NCBI RefSeq assembly: GCF_029024945.1
Contig: NZ_CP118976.1
Coordinates: 62,001-126,000, forward strand
DNA from: Staphylococcus succinus
GTDB lineage: Bacteria > Bacillota > Bacilli > Staphylococcales > Staphylococcaceae
Length of the DNA: 64,000 nucleotides
Reading direction: 5' to 3'
In this document: piece after piece, positions 15,476-25,732 of the stretch
How the letters are laid out: every line of letters starts with the position of its first letter
Position numbering within the stretch: position 1 is the first letter of the stretch
Position numbers and translations under genes: made by a program
Notes under the pieces: generated by a model
Database searches by the model: none
The model's input: only the letters and a program-made list of their open reading frames with translations
What the model was told of the DNA's origin: nothing

Positions 15476-16321
15476 ATGAAAATAAATAAAATCATAAATA
15501 ACAACGTGATTAGTGTCAATCAAAATGACCAAGAACGTGTCGTGATGGGTAAAGGGATTGGGTTTCAAAAGCAAGAAGGTGACATAGTAGAAGAATCAAA
15601 GATTGATAAGATTTTTGATTTAAGTAACCAAGAAATATCAGAACGCTTCAAAACGTTATTAATTGAAGTTCCTATTGAGGTAGTTCAAGCAGTTGAGAAA
15701 ATTATTGAGGTTACTAAGAAGGAATATCATAAAGACTTAAGTGATACGATTTATGTTGCACTTACGGATCATATTAACTTTGCAATTGAGCGCCAACAAA
15801 CAGGTATGGCAATAAAAAATGGCTTGTTATGGGAAATTAAAAAATTCTATCCGACTGAGTATGAAATTGGGATACGTGCTTTAGGATGGATTGAAGAAAG
15901 TGTTGGTATTAAATTACCTGTTGATGAAGCGGCATTTATCGCGATTCATTTGTTAAATGCAGAGCATAATAATCTAGCAGACTACAATCAGGTGACTGAA
16001 ATGGTACAGAATATTTTAAGTTTAGTAAAATATCATTTTAGGTTAGAGTTTGATGAAGAAAGCCTAACTTATTTCAGGTTTGTGACACACTTAAAGTTTC
16101 TTGCGCAACGTATTTATGCTAAGCAGCCACTCAATACAAGTGAAATGGAACTTTATGATATTGTGAAAGAGAAGTATCAAGGTGCATTTAAGTGTGTGAA
16201 GAAGATTGAAACTTTTTTACAGAAAAAATATCATTATGAAATGACACATGACGAAGCGTTATATTTAACTATTCATGTGCAAAGATTAATTTCTAGAAAT
16301 GAAAGCGTTGACAATTTGTGA
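15476..16321 (+). CDS. BglG/LicT-family transcription antiterminator
   Basis: 281 residues: an RNA-binding CAT domain at residues 1-55 (MKINKIINNNVISVNQND, GKGIGFQKQEGD) followed by two PTS regulatory domains. PRD1 contains ALTDHINFAIERQ and LLNAEHNN; PRD2 contains RFVTHLKFLAQRI and LTIHVQRL, each with conserved histidines. The ATG at 15476 follows AAGGGG; the frame is open further upstream but without a site. The target RNA is readable 50 bases after the stop, before the PTS gene. Confidence 0.92.
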   Translation: MKINKIINNNVISVNQNDQERVVMGKGIGFQKQEGDIVEESKIDKIFDLSNQEISERFKTLLIEVPIEVVQAVEKIIEVTKKEYHKDLSDTIYVALTDHINFAIERQQTGMAIKNGLLWEIKKFYPTEYEIGIRALGWIEESVGIKLPVDEAAFIAIHLLNAEHNNLADYNQVTEMVQNILSLVKYHFRLEFDEESLTYFRFVTHLKFLAQRIYAKQPLNTSEMELYDIVKEKYQGAFKCVKKIETFLQKKYHYEMTHDEALYLTIHVQRLISRNESVDNL

Positions 16322-16371
16322 TTATGTGGTAGATTTATGTTAAGAAAACAAAATAAACAATTAATCGTTTA

Positions 16372-16466
16372 GGATTGTAACTGTTCGGCAGGCGAGACCT
16401 AGACCATTAATAGATGATTTTATCTTAGGATAAGTGTGTCTATTTATGGTTTAGGTCTCTTTTTAT
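16372..16466 (+). promoter_or_regulatory. RAT antiterminator target and overlapping terminator
   Basis: GGATTGTAACTG (from 16372) followed by GGCAGGCGAGACCTA matches the RAT consensus bound by BglG/LicT proteins. It overlaps the 5' arm of a terminator, GAGACCTAGACCAT (from 16394) pairing with ATGGTTTAGGTCTC and followed by TTTTT (ends 16466). Binding of the phosphorylation-controlled antiterminator would open the beta-glucoside operon. Confidence 0.92.
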
Positions 16467-16494
16467 TGTTCTAAATCACATGGGAGTGAGAAAA

Positions 16495-18369
16495 ATGGGA
16501 AATGATCAAAGAATGGCTGATGAAATTTTAAAAAATATCGGGGGTATTGATAATGTAAAAAATTTAACACATTGTATGACACGTTTAAGATTTGTATTAA
16601 AAGATGACAGTAAAGCAAATGATGAGAACATAAAAGATATAGATGGAGTAATGGGTTTGCGTAAACAAGGGGGACAATACCAAGTTATCGTCGGTAATAA
16701 CGTTTCGAAGACGTATGCTGAATTAATGAAATTAGGTGTGAGCGGTGGTGCTAAAAGTAATGAACCAGTTAAAAAGAAAAAATTAACACTCAAACAAATT
16801 GGTATTAACATTTTGGATGCCATCATTGGTACGATGTCACCGTTAATTCCAGCCATTATCGGTGGATCAATGATTAAATTATTGGTAATGATTTTGAATA
16901 TGACGGGGGTATTATCGGAAGAAAGTTCCACATATAATATATTAAATACCATAGGAGATGCGCCGTTCTTCTTCTTACCGATGCTTGTCGCAGTATCGGC
17001 AGCTAAGAAATTTAACAGCAATGTGTTCCTAGCTCTAGCAGTCGCAGGAGTCATGGTTCATCCAGTATTTATGGAAATTATGGAAAAGGCATCTGAAGGT
17101 CAAGCAGCAACATTTGCATATATTCCAGTTATGTCTGTGAAGTACACGTATACAATTATACCTGCAATTGTCATGACTTGGTTACTAAAATACATTGAAG
17201 ATTTAGTAGATTATATTACGCCAATTGTTATGAAAAACTTTTTGAAACCGATGTTAATCTTATTAATCGCAGCGCCCATTGCGATTGTTATTGTAGGACC
17301 GACTGGTATTTTAATTGGTACAGGATTATCTCAAATTGTATTTTTTGTACATGGTCAATTAGGATTTCTAGCAGTAGCAATTGTTGGTGCGTTATGGCCA
17401 TTATTAGTTATGACAGGCATGCACCGTGTGTTTACACCAACGATTGTGCAAACTATTGCAGAAACAGGAAAAGAAGGCATGGTGATGCCATCAGAGATTG
17501 GTGCAAATTTATCTCTTGGCGGTGTTTCGCTGGCAGTAGCATTGAAAACTAAAAATAGAGAATTACGTCAAACCGCATTGGCAGCAGCATCATCAGCCAT
17601 TATTGCCGGTATTACTGAACCCGCACTATATGGCGTAGCAATCCGATTAAAGCGTCCAATGATTGCAGCAATGATTACGGGATTTGTTGCGGGAGCGGTT
17701 GCGGGGCTTGCAGGGCTTGCAAGTCGATCTATGGCAGCCCCTGGATTGTTTACAAGTGTGCAATTTATAGATCAAGATAATCCCATGAGTATCATATGGA
17801 TTATAGTCGTTATGGTCTTATCCATTGTGCTGTCGTTTATTTTAACGTTAGTGCTTGGCTTTGAAGATATTCCTGAATCAGAAGATGATGCATTAGATAT
17901 AGGGACGAGAGGAAATATGATTGTTGAATCTCCAGTTAAAGGTAAAGTGAAACCAATTGAAAGTGTTGAAGATGATGTATTCAGTAGAGAGGTGATTGGA
18001 AAGAGTGTTGCGATTGAACCCATCGGTCATAACATTTATGCGCCTGTCACAGGTACAGTGACTTCCGTCTTCCCAACAAAACATGCAGTTGGTATTACAA
18101 GTGACGATGGTGTTGAAGTGTTAATTCACGTAGGTATCGATACAGTGAAGTTAGGTGGAGCGCCATTCACTTCTGCAATTGCACAAGGTGATCACGTAAA
18201 AAGTGGTGACGTCATTGGTACTTTTGATTTATCCCAAATTATTGAAGCGGGTTATGACCCTACAACAATCGTAGTAATTACAAATACAGATGATTATGAC
18301 GCTATTACAGCATTCGACAGCACTGATGTTGAGGCGCATACATCAATATTAGGAGTGGTTAAAAAATGA
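16495..18369 (+). CDS. bglP: PTS beta-glucoside transporter, EIIBCA
   Basis: 624 residues in the order EIIB-EIIC-EIIA. EIIB carries the phosphorylated Cys 27 in LTHCMTRLRF; EIIC has about ten membrane helices from residue 100 to 460 with GITEPALYGVAIRLKRP; the EIIA domain in the last 150 residues shows YAPVTGTV and the active His in VLIHVGIDTVKLGG. It imports and phosphorylates aryl- or alkyl-beta-glucosides. GGGAGTGAG supports the ATG at 16495 over the one at 16480. It overlaps the glucosidase gene by ATGA. Confidence 0.92.
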   Translation: MGNDQRMADEILKNIGGIDNVKNLTHCMTRLRFVLKDDSKANDENIKDIDGVMGLRKQGGQYQVIVGNNVSKTYAELMKLGVSGGAKSNEPVKKKKLTLKQIGINILDAIIGTMSPLIPAIIGGSMIKLLVMILNMTGVLSEESSTYNILNTIGDAPFFFLPMLVAVSAAKKFNSNVFLALAVAGVMVHPVFMEIMEKASEGQAATFAYIPVMSVKYTYTIIPAIVMTWLLKYIEDLVDYITPIVMKNFLKPMLILLIAAPIAIVIVGPTGILIGTGLSQIVFFVHGQLGFLAVAIVGALWPLLVMTGMHRVFTPTIVQTIAETGKEGMVMPSEIGANLSLGGVSLAVALKTKNRELRQTALAAASSAIIAGITEPALYGVAIRLKRPMIAAMITGFVAGAVAGLAGLASRSMAAPGLFTSVQFIDQDNPMSIIWIIVVMVLSIVLSFILTLVLGFEDIPESEDDALDIGTRGNMIVESPVKGKVKPIESVEDDVFSREVIGKSVAIEPIGHNIYAPVTGTVTSVFPTKHAVGITSDDGVEVLIHVGIDTVKLGGAPFTSAIAQGDHVKSGDVIGTFDLSQIIEAGYDPTTIVVITNTDDYDAITAFDSTDVEAHTSILGVVKK

Positions 18370-19790
18370 CTATAAATTATTTCCCAGAAAATTTTCTTTG
18401 GGGTGGCGCTATTGCAGCAAATCAGACTGAAGGTGCGTGGGACATAGATGGTAGAGGATTAAGTAATATAGACTTAATCCCTCATGGCCCTGACCGTCAA
18501 TCCATTAAATTAGGATATAAAAAAGCTAAGATGAGTGATAACGAATATTATCCGAGTCACACAGGAATAGATTTTTATCATCGTTATAAAGAAGATATTG
18601 CTTTACTTGCTGAAATGGGATTGAAAGTGTTTAGAACCTCTATTTCTTGGAGTAGAATTTATCCAAATGGCGATGAAGCTACACCAAACCAAGCAGGTAT
18701 CGATTATTACACTGATTTATTTAAAACATGTAAAGCCCATAATATGGAGTTACTCGTGACACTTGCGCACTTTGATATTCCAATGGGTATTGTAGAGCAA
18801 TATAATGGTTGGAAGCACCGAGCAACCATCGATTTATATGTTAAGTTTGCAGAAACGTGTTTTGAATGTTTTGGGGATTATGTTAATTACTGGATTCCAT
18901 TTAATGAAATTAACGTAGTGTTACATAGTCCATTTTCAGGCGGTGGATTATACTTTGATGATACTGAGAATAGAGAAGAGAAGTTATATCAAGCAGCGCA
19001 TTATATGTTAGTCGCAAGTGCAAGCGCTGTTGAAAGTTGTCATCGTATTACACCAAAAGCTAAAATTGGGTGTATGATCGCTGGTGGCAGTTTCTATCCT
19101 TATAGCTGTAATCCGGAAGATGTTTGGCAGTCTATGAACGATGAGAGAACAAATACATTCTTTGTAGATGTCCAAGCGAAAGGGAAATACCCTTATTATA
19201 TGGATGCATTCTTTAAATCTAAAGGTATTCATGTTGATATCAGTGAAAATGATAAAGACATATTGAAACAAACTGTAGACTTTGTAGCCTTCAGTTATTA
19301 TGCATCTAGAACTTCCATTGCTGATATTTCAAGAGTGGAAAAGAATGAAGGAAATATTATTGTATCTGCCAAGAACCCTTACTTGAAAATGAGTGACTGG
19401 GGATGGGTCATTGATCCACTTGGTTTAAGAATTACGATGAACCAAATATATGAAAGATTTGAGAAACCACTTTTTGTCGTAGAAAATGGTTTAGGTGCAA
19501 AAGATATCATAGAAGCAGATGGAACCATTCAAGATGATTATCGTATTGATTACATGAACCAACATTTTCAAGCGATGTATGATGGCATCCAAGATGGCGT
19601 GCCACTATTAGGCTATATTAGTTGGGGCGTTATTGATTTAGTATCCGCATCAACAGGAGAAATGAGTAAGCGCTACGGAATGATTTTTGTAGATAAAGAT
19701 GATGCTGGTGACGGAACTTTAGCGCGTAAAAAGAAAAAATCCTTCGATTGGTATAAACAAGTCATACAACAAAATGGAGTAGAAATATAA
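18366..19790 (+). CDS. 6-phospho-beta-glucosidase, GH1
   Basis: 474 residues, full family length. The N-terminal FLWGGAIAANQTEGAW signature, acid/base Glu 181 in PFNEIN and nucleophile Glu 373 in FVVENGLGAKD are present, as is the C-terminal WGVIDLVSASTGEMSKRYG phosphate-binding region of 6-phospho enzymes. It hydrolyses the phosphorylated glucosides delivered by the PTS protein, and its start overlaps that gene by 4 bases. A terminator follows directly. Confidence 0.93.
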   Translation: MTINYFPENFLWGGAIAANQTEGAWDIDGRGLSNIDLIPHGPDRQSIKLGYKKAKMSDNEYYPSHTGIDFYHRYKEDIALLAEMGLKVFRTSISWSRIYPNGDEATPNQAGIDYYTDLFKTCKAHNMELLVTLAHFDIPMGIVEQYNGWKHRATIDLYVKFAETCFECFGDYVNYWIPFNEINVVLHSPFSGGGLYFDDTENREEKLYQAAHYMLVASASAVESCHRITPKAKIGCMIAGGSFYPYSCNPEDVWQSMNDERTNTFFVDVQAKGKYPYYMDAFFKSKGIHVDISENDKDILKQTVDFVAFSYYASRTSIADISRVEKNEGNIIVSAKNPYLKMSDWGWVIDPLGLRITMNQIYERFEKPLFVVENGLGAKDIIEADGTIQDDYRIDYMNQHFQAMYDGIQDGVPLLGYISWGVIDLVSASTGEMSKRYGMIFVDKDDAGDGTLARKKKKSFDWYKQVIQQNGVEI

Positions 19791-19832
19791 ATAGAGAGAA
19801 TCAAGTGTTTACACTTGATTCTCTCTCTATTT
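19790..19832 (+). terminator. Terminator of the beta-glucoside operon
   Basis: ATAGAGAGAATCAAGTG pairs perfectly with CACTTGATTCTCTCTAT around a short TTTA loop immediately after the GH1 stop codon. Confidence 0.85.
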
Positions 19833-19890
19833 ATGAAGCCTTATTGGGTTTGAACTTTTGCCTAGTAATTCTGTAACTTCACTAGAGACA

Positions 19891-20625
19891 TCACTTTAGA
19901 GGATTGAGTTCATTAATTACTGATACCATATCTTCATGAAGCACTAAGCTGGCACGACTGTCATAAGGTGTAGCATCTCTATTGATAATAATAAGATTTT
20001 GACCTTTGAAATTTGAAATAAGCCCTGCTGCTGGTTGAACTACGAGCGATGACCCTAGGACGACTAATGTATCTGCTTCTTTAATTTTATGTAAGGCATT
20101 AAATATAGTGCTTTGATTTAATATTTCTCCATACAGCACAATGTCGGGTCTGATCGCGTTGCCACATGACTCACAAGTACGTAAATCATTGTCAATGACA
20201 TCACATTTCGAATAATGATTATGGCACTGCACACAATAAAAGTGATTTAAGGTACCATGTAGTTCGTCTACGTTCACACTGCCTGCATCTGTATGTAGAC
20301 CGTCAATATTTTGGGTAATCACACCTAAGGATTGATGGTTTTTTTCAAGTTGTGCTATCCATTGATGAACAATATTAGGCTGTTTATTAGCAAAAAGTAA
20401 GTATTTATGACAAAAATTAATAAATCCTGTTGGGTCACTTTGTAAATAATCTGCACTTAATAAGTATTCCGGTAAGTAGCCATCTTTCGAAACTTTGTCA
20501 TATAAACCACCTATAGAACGAAAATCAGGAATGCCACTTGCCACAGAAATCCCTGCACCTGTAAAAAATGTAATTTTATCGGAAGTATCAATAATGTCTT
20601 TGAACAGTTCAATATTACGATTCAT
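19891..20625 (-). CDS. NAD-dependent protein deacylase, Sir2 family
   Basis: 244 residues. GAGISVASGIPDFRS (NAD pocket), TQNIDGLH with the catalytic His, a zinc module CVQCHNHY...CESCG, and GSSLVVQPAAGL near the C-terminus define a class U/III bacterial sirtuin (CobB/SrtN-like). The preferred start is ATG 20625 with GTGGAG in front; the frame's first possible codon is a GTG at 20640 inside that site. It is monocistronic and convergent with the beta-glucoside operon. Confidence 0.92.
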   Translation of the reverse strand: MNRNIELFKDIIDTSDKITFFTGAGISVASGIPDFRSIGGLYDKVSKDGYLPEYLLSADYLQSDPTGFINFCHKYLLFANKQPNIVHQWIAQLEKNHQSLGVITQNIDGLHTDAGSVNVDELHGTLNHFYCVQCHNHYSKCDVIDNDLRTCESCGNAIRPDIVLYGEILNQSTIFNALHKIKEADTLVVLGSSLVVQPAAGLISNFKGQNLIIINRDATPYDSRASLVLHEDMVSVINELNPLK

Positions 20626-20781
20626 AGCAAACAACTCCACTTAAAGATTAAATTTCAATTTCAAAACTTATTTTAGCAAATATAGAAAAATAAAGAAATG
20701 CGATGAACAGAGTAATAAGATGCTAGATACGTATTTAGTCATACAACTAATAAGTAGGGTATATTATTATAAATTAAAAAA

Positions 20782-20811
20782 AAGGGAGCATTTTATTTAA
20801 AATGCTCCCTT
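20782..20811 (-). terminator. Terminator of the NRPS gene
   Basis: AAGGGAGCATTTTA/TAAAATGCTCCCTT, a 14-bp perfect stem with a 2-nt loop, followed on the minus strand by seven T residues. It lies just beyond the NRPS stop. Confidence 0.85.
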
Positions 20812-20824
20812 AAACTTCTTATAT

Positions 20825-23800
20825 TTATGTTTGTTCTTCAATTTCTTTTATTTTTAGTTCGGGATCTTTTGTAACGCTATCCAGTATATCAATAAATGTA
20901 TTTAGCATTTGTTCGATTGTTGTTGCATCAAACAATTCACTGGCATATTTTAATGATAATTGATAATCCTCATGACCTTCGATCATCATGTGTAAATCAA
21001 ATTTAACATTGGTGCCGGAAACTTCTTTTTCTTCAATTTCCCAATCGTCTATTTCCAATATTGTATTATTGATATTTTGAAATGCGAATGTTACATCATG
21101 CAATGTAGAGCGTTTTAAACCATGTTTTTCGGTTACTTCATCTTTCAATTTTTCAATAGGATAATCTTGATTGTCTAAAGCTTTTAATGATAAGTCTGTA
21201 ATTTCTGATAGTAATTGATTGAATGATTTATGACTTTCTGGGTATCCACGCATAGCAATCCTGTTAAAAAAGGCGCCTATGACTTTTTCAGTGTTTTTGT
21301 GGGTACGTCCGGAAACAGGACTACCAATGACAATATCTTCTTGATGTGTATATTTACGTAATAAAATAAATAATGAAGTTAATAAAATCGTGTAGTCGGT
21401 GCTACCAGTTGTTTGCGCTAAACTTTGCATTGCATCTTTCAGTGCACTCGGCATATTTACAGTAACGGTTTTACCTTCAAAAGTCTGTTGCTTAGGTCTC
21501 GGACGGTCTAAAGGTAAGTCTAAAATAGGTAATGTATCTTCAAATTGTGATAACCAGAATGTGCGTTGTTTACTAAAATCAGTATTATTAATCCATTCAC
21601 TGTAATCTTTATACTGTAATTTGACTTCTCCTAACTTGTGCCCTTGATACAATTGTGAAAATTCTCTAATGACATTGTAGATGGATGCACCATCTGAAAT
21701 AATGTGATGGATATCAAATAGTAAAATATAACGTTGATCATCACGTTTCACTATCTTAACTTTGAATAAAGGCGCTATTTGTAAGTTAAATGGTTTTACA
21801 AAATCTTCTAAAAGTTCGTCAATATCAGCGTTTGGTTCTTTTTCATAGTCTATCTTAATCTGTGTATGTGGTTCGATGACTTGTACAAGAGATCCATCAA
21901 TTGTTTCAAAGCGTGTTCTTAATGCTTCATGTCGATGAATTAAAGATTGAAAAGCGTATTGTACGCGTTCAATATCTACGTTACCTGTAATATTAAATAT
22001 GCCCGGCATATTATAGGCTGTCGTTTGTTTACCTGCTATTTCGTTCAATATATAAATATGCTGTTGTATTGGAGAAATAGCATAATATGGCTTATCTGTA
22101 GCTTTTGGAATATCTTGAATATGTTTCATGTCGCTGCTATTTTTTATAAATTTAGCCAATTGTTCAATCGTTGGTCTTTCAAAAATAATTTTTACCGGTA
22201 TACGTATACCGGTCTCATTTTCGATTTCGTTTATGATACCTAATGCTTTAAGCGAATGGCCCCCAATATCAAAGAAATTATCCTCTATACCTACACGTTC
22301 AATATTCAAGATGTTTTCAAATACTTGAGTCAGCATGATTTCTGTATTATTTGTGGGCGCGACATAACTTTTACTTTCAATTTTAATATCAGGTAATTGT
22401 TGTTTATCTAACTTACCGTTAGCTGTGACTGGTATTTGTTCAATTTGTTCTATATATGTTGGAACCATATAATTTGGTAATTGTTTGCTTAATTCTGTTT
22501 TAATAGCATCAAACGCAATTACTTTATCTGATACTAAGTAAGCGCATATCGCTAATTCTTCATCTGCCATTGCTTTGGCAATGACTGCAACATCTATAAT
22601 ATCTTCAATTTGACGCAAGATACTTTCAATTTCACCAAGTTCAATGCGATAGCCACGTATTTTTACTTGATCGTCGATACGTCCTAAATATGCAATATTT
22701 CCATCATCTTGCCACTTTGCTAAATCACCCGTACGATATAATTTACCTTCACCGAATGGATTGTCGATGAATTTTTCTTGAGTTAATTCTGGACGATTTA
22801 AGTAACCATCAGTTACGCCTACACCACCAATACAAAGTTCTCCAGGCATATTAATGCCCATAAGATTATTGTCTTCGTTCATAATATACGCTTGCGTATT
22901 GGCAATAGGCTGACCAATGGGTATAGCCTCATAGGTAACATGGCTTTCACAATCAAAATTGGTAACATCAATCGTAGTTTCAGTGGGCCCATACACATTA
23001 ATTAATTGTGTATTGTTTGTTTGGCCAATCCATTTGTTAAATTCATTCACTAATTCTGCTGTCACTGCCTCACCGCCAACTAAGACATAGTTTAAACTAG
23101 AAAGTAAGTGTGCTTGTTTTGTCGACTTAATGTAAGTGATAAACGGATTAAACATAGAAGGCACAAAGACAGCTAGTGTTACTTTAGAATTTTGAATTAA
23201 TGAAGTAATGCGTTCTGGGTTACCTTCTTCACCTGAAGGTAATATTGTTGCCTGTGCACCCACCATTGCCCATCCAAATAATTCCCATATAGACGGATCA
23301 AAGGTAAAAGGCATTTTAAACAGAATGTTGTCATCACTACTGATATTAAATCGATGAATTCTTCTATTAAGATTATTCATCACGCTTCTGTAAGACATCA
23401 TGACACCTTTAGGCTTTCCAGTTGTTCCAGAAGTATAAATAACACACATTAAATGAGTTACATCTGTGACATGCGGCAAGTTTTCTACAGGTTCTGTTGA
23501 TGCGTTAGCATGGTCCTTCAAATCTATAATTGTTTGATTAAATTCAATAGCATTGTCTATAGCGCAATCGGTTAGTAATACTGTCGCTCGACTATCTTCT
23601 AGGATATAGTCGATACGGTCATTGGGATAATTTGGATCAATTGGAACGTATGCGGCGCCAGCTTTTAGAATGGCATAAATACCAATAACCATTTCTAAAT
23701 GACGGTGTGTCATTATGCCTACAAGACGATTAGGTTTAACGCCATTATTACGTAACTGATGCGCTAATTGATTCGCACGAGCATTTAATGCTTGATAGCT

Positions 23801-25210
23801 TAGACTTTCACCTTCATATGTGATTGCTGTTTTCTCTGGTGTTTTAGCTACTTGATTTTCAAAACGTTCTATAAATGTCGCTGAATTATTAAGTGATAGT
23901 TGTGTATCGTTAAAATCATTTAAAACGAGTGACCTTTCTTCTTTTGCAATAATCTCAATTTCACTGATTTTTTGCATTGGGTTTTCTAATATTGCATTTA
24001 AAATTTCTATAATATTAGTGTGTAAGCGCATAACTTCTTTTTTACTAACAATATCTATTTGGTAATCATAATCTATATCTAAATTATCTTCGCCATGCCT
24101 ATTACTTATATTAAGATTTAATGGGACATTAGTAGTTCCGGAGTCTAACCACTCCTCTGAATATCCTCTTTTTATAAAGTCAGCATTATGTTGTGTATTT
24201 TGGAATGAAAGGACGAAATCTAGTAAGCCTTTAGCATTGCCACTATCTTCTAATATATAACTATTTGCATACTTTCGGTGTTTTAATACGTTGAAAGTTT
24301 CCTTTTTTATTGTTCGTAAAAAAGTATCGATAGATGAGTGTTTATCAATTTCAACGATGATAGGTAACACTCTTGAATAAACGCCCGTTACTTTCTTTTC
24401 AAATTGCGTATTCCTATTGTGTAATACTAATCCAATCGAGTTTTTGTTTGATGAAGTTTTTTTATGTTTTAAAATCTGCATAACTGCAGAAAATAAATTA
24501 CTAATACTTAATGTGTTTCTTTCACAAAAATTTATAATTTTTTGTGTGAAGTCGTCTGATAATTGATAATTTAGTCTATCTCCTTGAGCGCTATGCATCC
24601 AGTTATTCTCGAATAACTCATTATCTTCTAAATTTTCTGTTTTTTTGAGCCAAAATTGTTTATCTTTTACGAACCTTCCAGAATTTTTATAATTTATTTC
24701 ATCTTCAATACAATTTAAATACGTATACTCAAAATTCTCATTTTTGTTCCCGTAAATTAAAGATTCACATAAGGTGTTTCCAGCTATGGTCATACTCCAT
24801 CCATCTGAAATAATATGATGCTGCAGTAATAATATACCGGTATCTCCTTGGGGAAGTGTTAAAATCACAAATTTAAATAAGTCACTATTCAAATTGAATA
24901 TATTTGATTTTACCTGTGTATGAATCCATTGATCAAAGCCTTTTTGATTGGCATTAAAATCGATATAATCAAACGTTTTACTTTGAAATGCATCAATATA
25001 TTGCTTATACTCGGTGTTCACTTTTTTGATTTTAATTCTATAACTATCATGTATTTGTATTAAATGATTTAGAGATTTCTCAATATCTGATGTTTTAACT
25101 TTATCTTTGATAGTCACAAGCGCTGCAATATTATTAATACTTGTATTTTCATAATATTCCTCTAACTGAATAATTTCACGTTGTGCTTCAGATAATATAT
25201 AGTCTTTCAT
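20825..25210 (-). CDS. Non-ribosomal peptide synthetase, C-A-PCP-C
   Basis: 1461 residues. C1 about 1-430 with HHIISDG at 131-137; A about 445-945 with ILKAGAAYVPIDPNYP, YTSGTTGKPKGV, NVYGPTETT, YRTGDLAKW, GRIDDQVKIRGYRIELGE and NGKLDKQQLP; PCP about 955-1025 with DIGGHSLK (Ser for the phosphopantetheine arm); C2 about 1040-1461 with HHIISDG. No epimerase, thioesterase or reductase is present, and no other synthetase module, 4'-phosphopantetheinyl transferase or exporter lies next to it. By-eye alignment to GrsA/EntF gives pocket residues D-P-W-V-L-G-V-I-D, which I cannot assign to an amino acid. C1 needs an upstream donor, and C2 may release the product onto an amine or pass it on. GGAGG supports ATG 25210. 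A separate C domain at the right edge is related to C1. Confidence 0.9.
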   Translation of the reverse strand: MKDYILSEAQREIIQLEEYYENTSINNIAALVTIKDKVKTSDIEKSLNHLIQIHDSYRIKIKKVNTEYKQYIDAFQSKTFDYIDFNANQKGFDQWIHTQVKSNIFNLNSDLFKFVILTLPQGDTGILLLQHHIISDGWSMTIAGNTLCESLIYGNKNENFEYTYLNCIEDEINYKNSGRFVKDKQFWLKKTENLEDNELFENNWMHSAQGDRLNYQLSDDFTQKIINFCERNTLSISNLFSAVMQILKHKKTSSNKNSIGLVLHNRNTQFEKKVTGVYSRVLPIIVEIDKHSSIDTFLRTIKKETFNVLKHRKYANSYILEDSGNAKGLLDFVLSFQNTQHNADFIKRGYSEEWLDSGTTNVPLNLNISNRHGEDNLDIDYDYQIDIVSKKEVMRLHTNIIEILNAILENPMQKISEIEIIAKEERSLVLNDFNDTQLSLNNSATFIERFENQVAKTPEKTAITYEGESLSYQALNARANQLAHQLRNNGVKPNRLVGIMTHRHLEMVIGIYAILKAGAAYVPIDPNYPNDRIDYILEDSRATVLLTDCAIDNAIEFNQTIIDLKDHANASTEPVENLPHVTDVTHLMCVIYTSGTTGKPKGVMMSYRSVMNNLNRRIHRFNISSDDNILFKMPFTFDPSIWELFGWAMVGAQATILPSGEEGNPERITSLIQNSKVTLAVFVPSMFNPFITYIKSTKQAHLLSSLNYVLVGGEAVTAELVNEFNKWIGQTNNTQLINVYGPTETTIDVTNFDCESHVTYEAIPIGQPIANTQAYIMNEDNNLMGINMPGELCIGGVGVTDGYLNRPELTQEKFIDNPFGEGKLYRTGDLAKWQDDGNIAYLGRIDDQVKIRGYRIELGEIESILRQIEDIIDVAVIAKAMADEELAICAYLVSDKVIAFDAIKTELSKQLPNYMVPTYIEQIEQIPVTANGKLDKQQLPDIKIESKSYVAPTNNTEIMLTQVFENILNIERVGIEDNFFDIGGHSLKALGIINEIENETGIRIPVKIIFERPTIEQLAKFIKNSSDMKHIQDIPKATDKPYYAISPIQQHIYILNEIAGKQTTAYNMPGIFNITGNVDIERVQYAFQSLIHRHEALRTRFETIDGSLVQVIEPHTQIKIDYEKEPNADIDELLEDFVKPFNLQIAPLFKVKIVKRDDQRYILLFDIHHIISDGASIYNVIREFSQLYQGHKLGEVKLQYKDYSEWINNTDFSKQRTFWLSQFEDTLPILDLPLDRPRPKQQTFEGKTVTVNMPSALKDAMQSLAQTTGSTDYTILLTSLFILLRKYTHQEDIVIGSPVSGRTHKNTEKVIGAFFNRIAMRGYPESHKSFNQLLSEITDLSLKALDNQDYPIEKLKDEVTEKHGLKRSTLHDVTFAFQNINNTILEIDDWEIEEKEVSGTNVKFDLHMMIEGHEDYQLSLKYASELFDATTIEQMLNTFIDILDSVTKDPELKIKEIEEQT

Positions 25211-25284
25211 TGAATTTATCCTCCATGTTTTCAATTTATATAATATTTAATTATATAAATTATATATGTTCGAAGTGTTTTGAA

Positions 25285-25310
25285 TAGTGACTTGTGGTTA
25301 CATGTCACTA
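25285..25310 (-). promoter_or_regulatory. Inverted repeat upstream of the NRPS gene
   Basis: TAGTGACTTGT and ACATGTCACTA are 11-base arms with one mismatch around GGTT, 75-100 bases before the NRPS start. Position and symmetry suggest an operator for an unidentified regulator. Confidence 0.4.
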
Positions 25311-25536
25311 CACTATGATGTTATAACATAATTAGCAGAGATAGGCACCTATTTGTCTGTTTTTTTATTTACTTAAGTTACTATAAAAATAAAATGACAC
25401 CTTTGGAAGTGACTATAATTGTGAGTTAACAAAGTAAGTATTACAATTAAAATCTCGTAAAATACATGGATAGTATTAGGTGCATTTTATTAGTGGTAAA
25501 AATGATTAGATGTCTGTGAAGCAAATAAATTAAGAA

Positions 25537-25564
25537 GAAGCTAAGCAAATACTTGCTTAGCTTC
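25537..25564. terminator. Hairpin upstream of the NRPS region
   Basis: GAAGCTAAGCA and TGCTTAGCTTC form an 11-bp stem with a 6-base loop. The minus-strand side is followed by a T-rich but broken run, so terminator activity is uncertain. Confidence 0.45.
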
Positions 25565-25732
25565 GTTAAAACACTACTTGTCTAAAGGCAATACTCAAAA
25601 TAAAATAGATATGCTTTTTGACCATAGGTATCAATGTTAATTAACATATAAACGATTGGGACATCAATTTAATATTAAAAGTCAAATACCGTAATTTGGT
25701 AATAGGCTTTTTATAATGCTAGAGTCAGGATG

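Larger units (their letters stand above)
25211..25732. other. NRPS upstream region and gatD downstream region
   Basis: 522 bases without a gene. It holds the NRPS promoter area (several TATAAT-like words at 25220-25265), an inverted repeat at 25285-25310 and a hairpin at 25537-25564. Confidence 0.5.
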
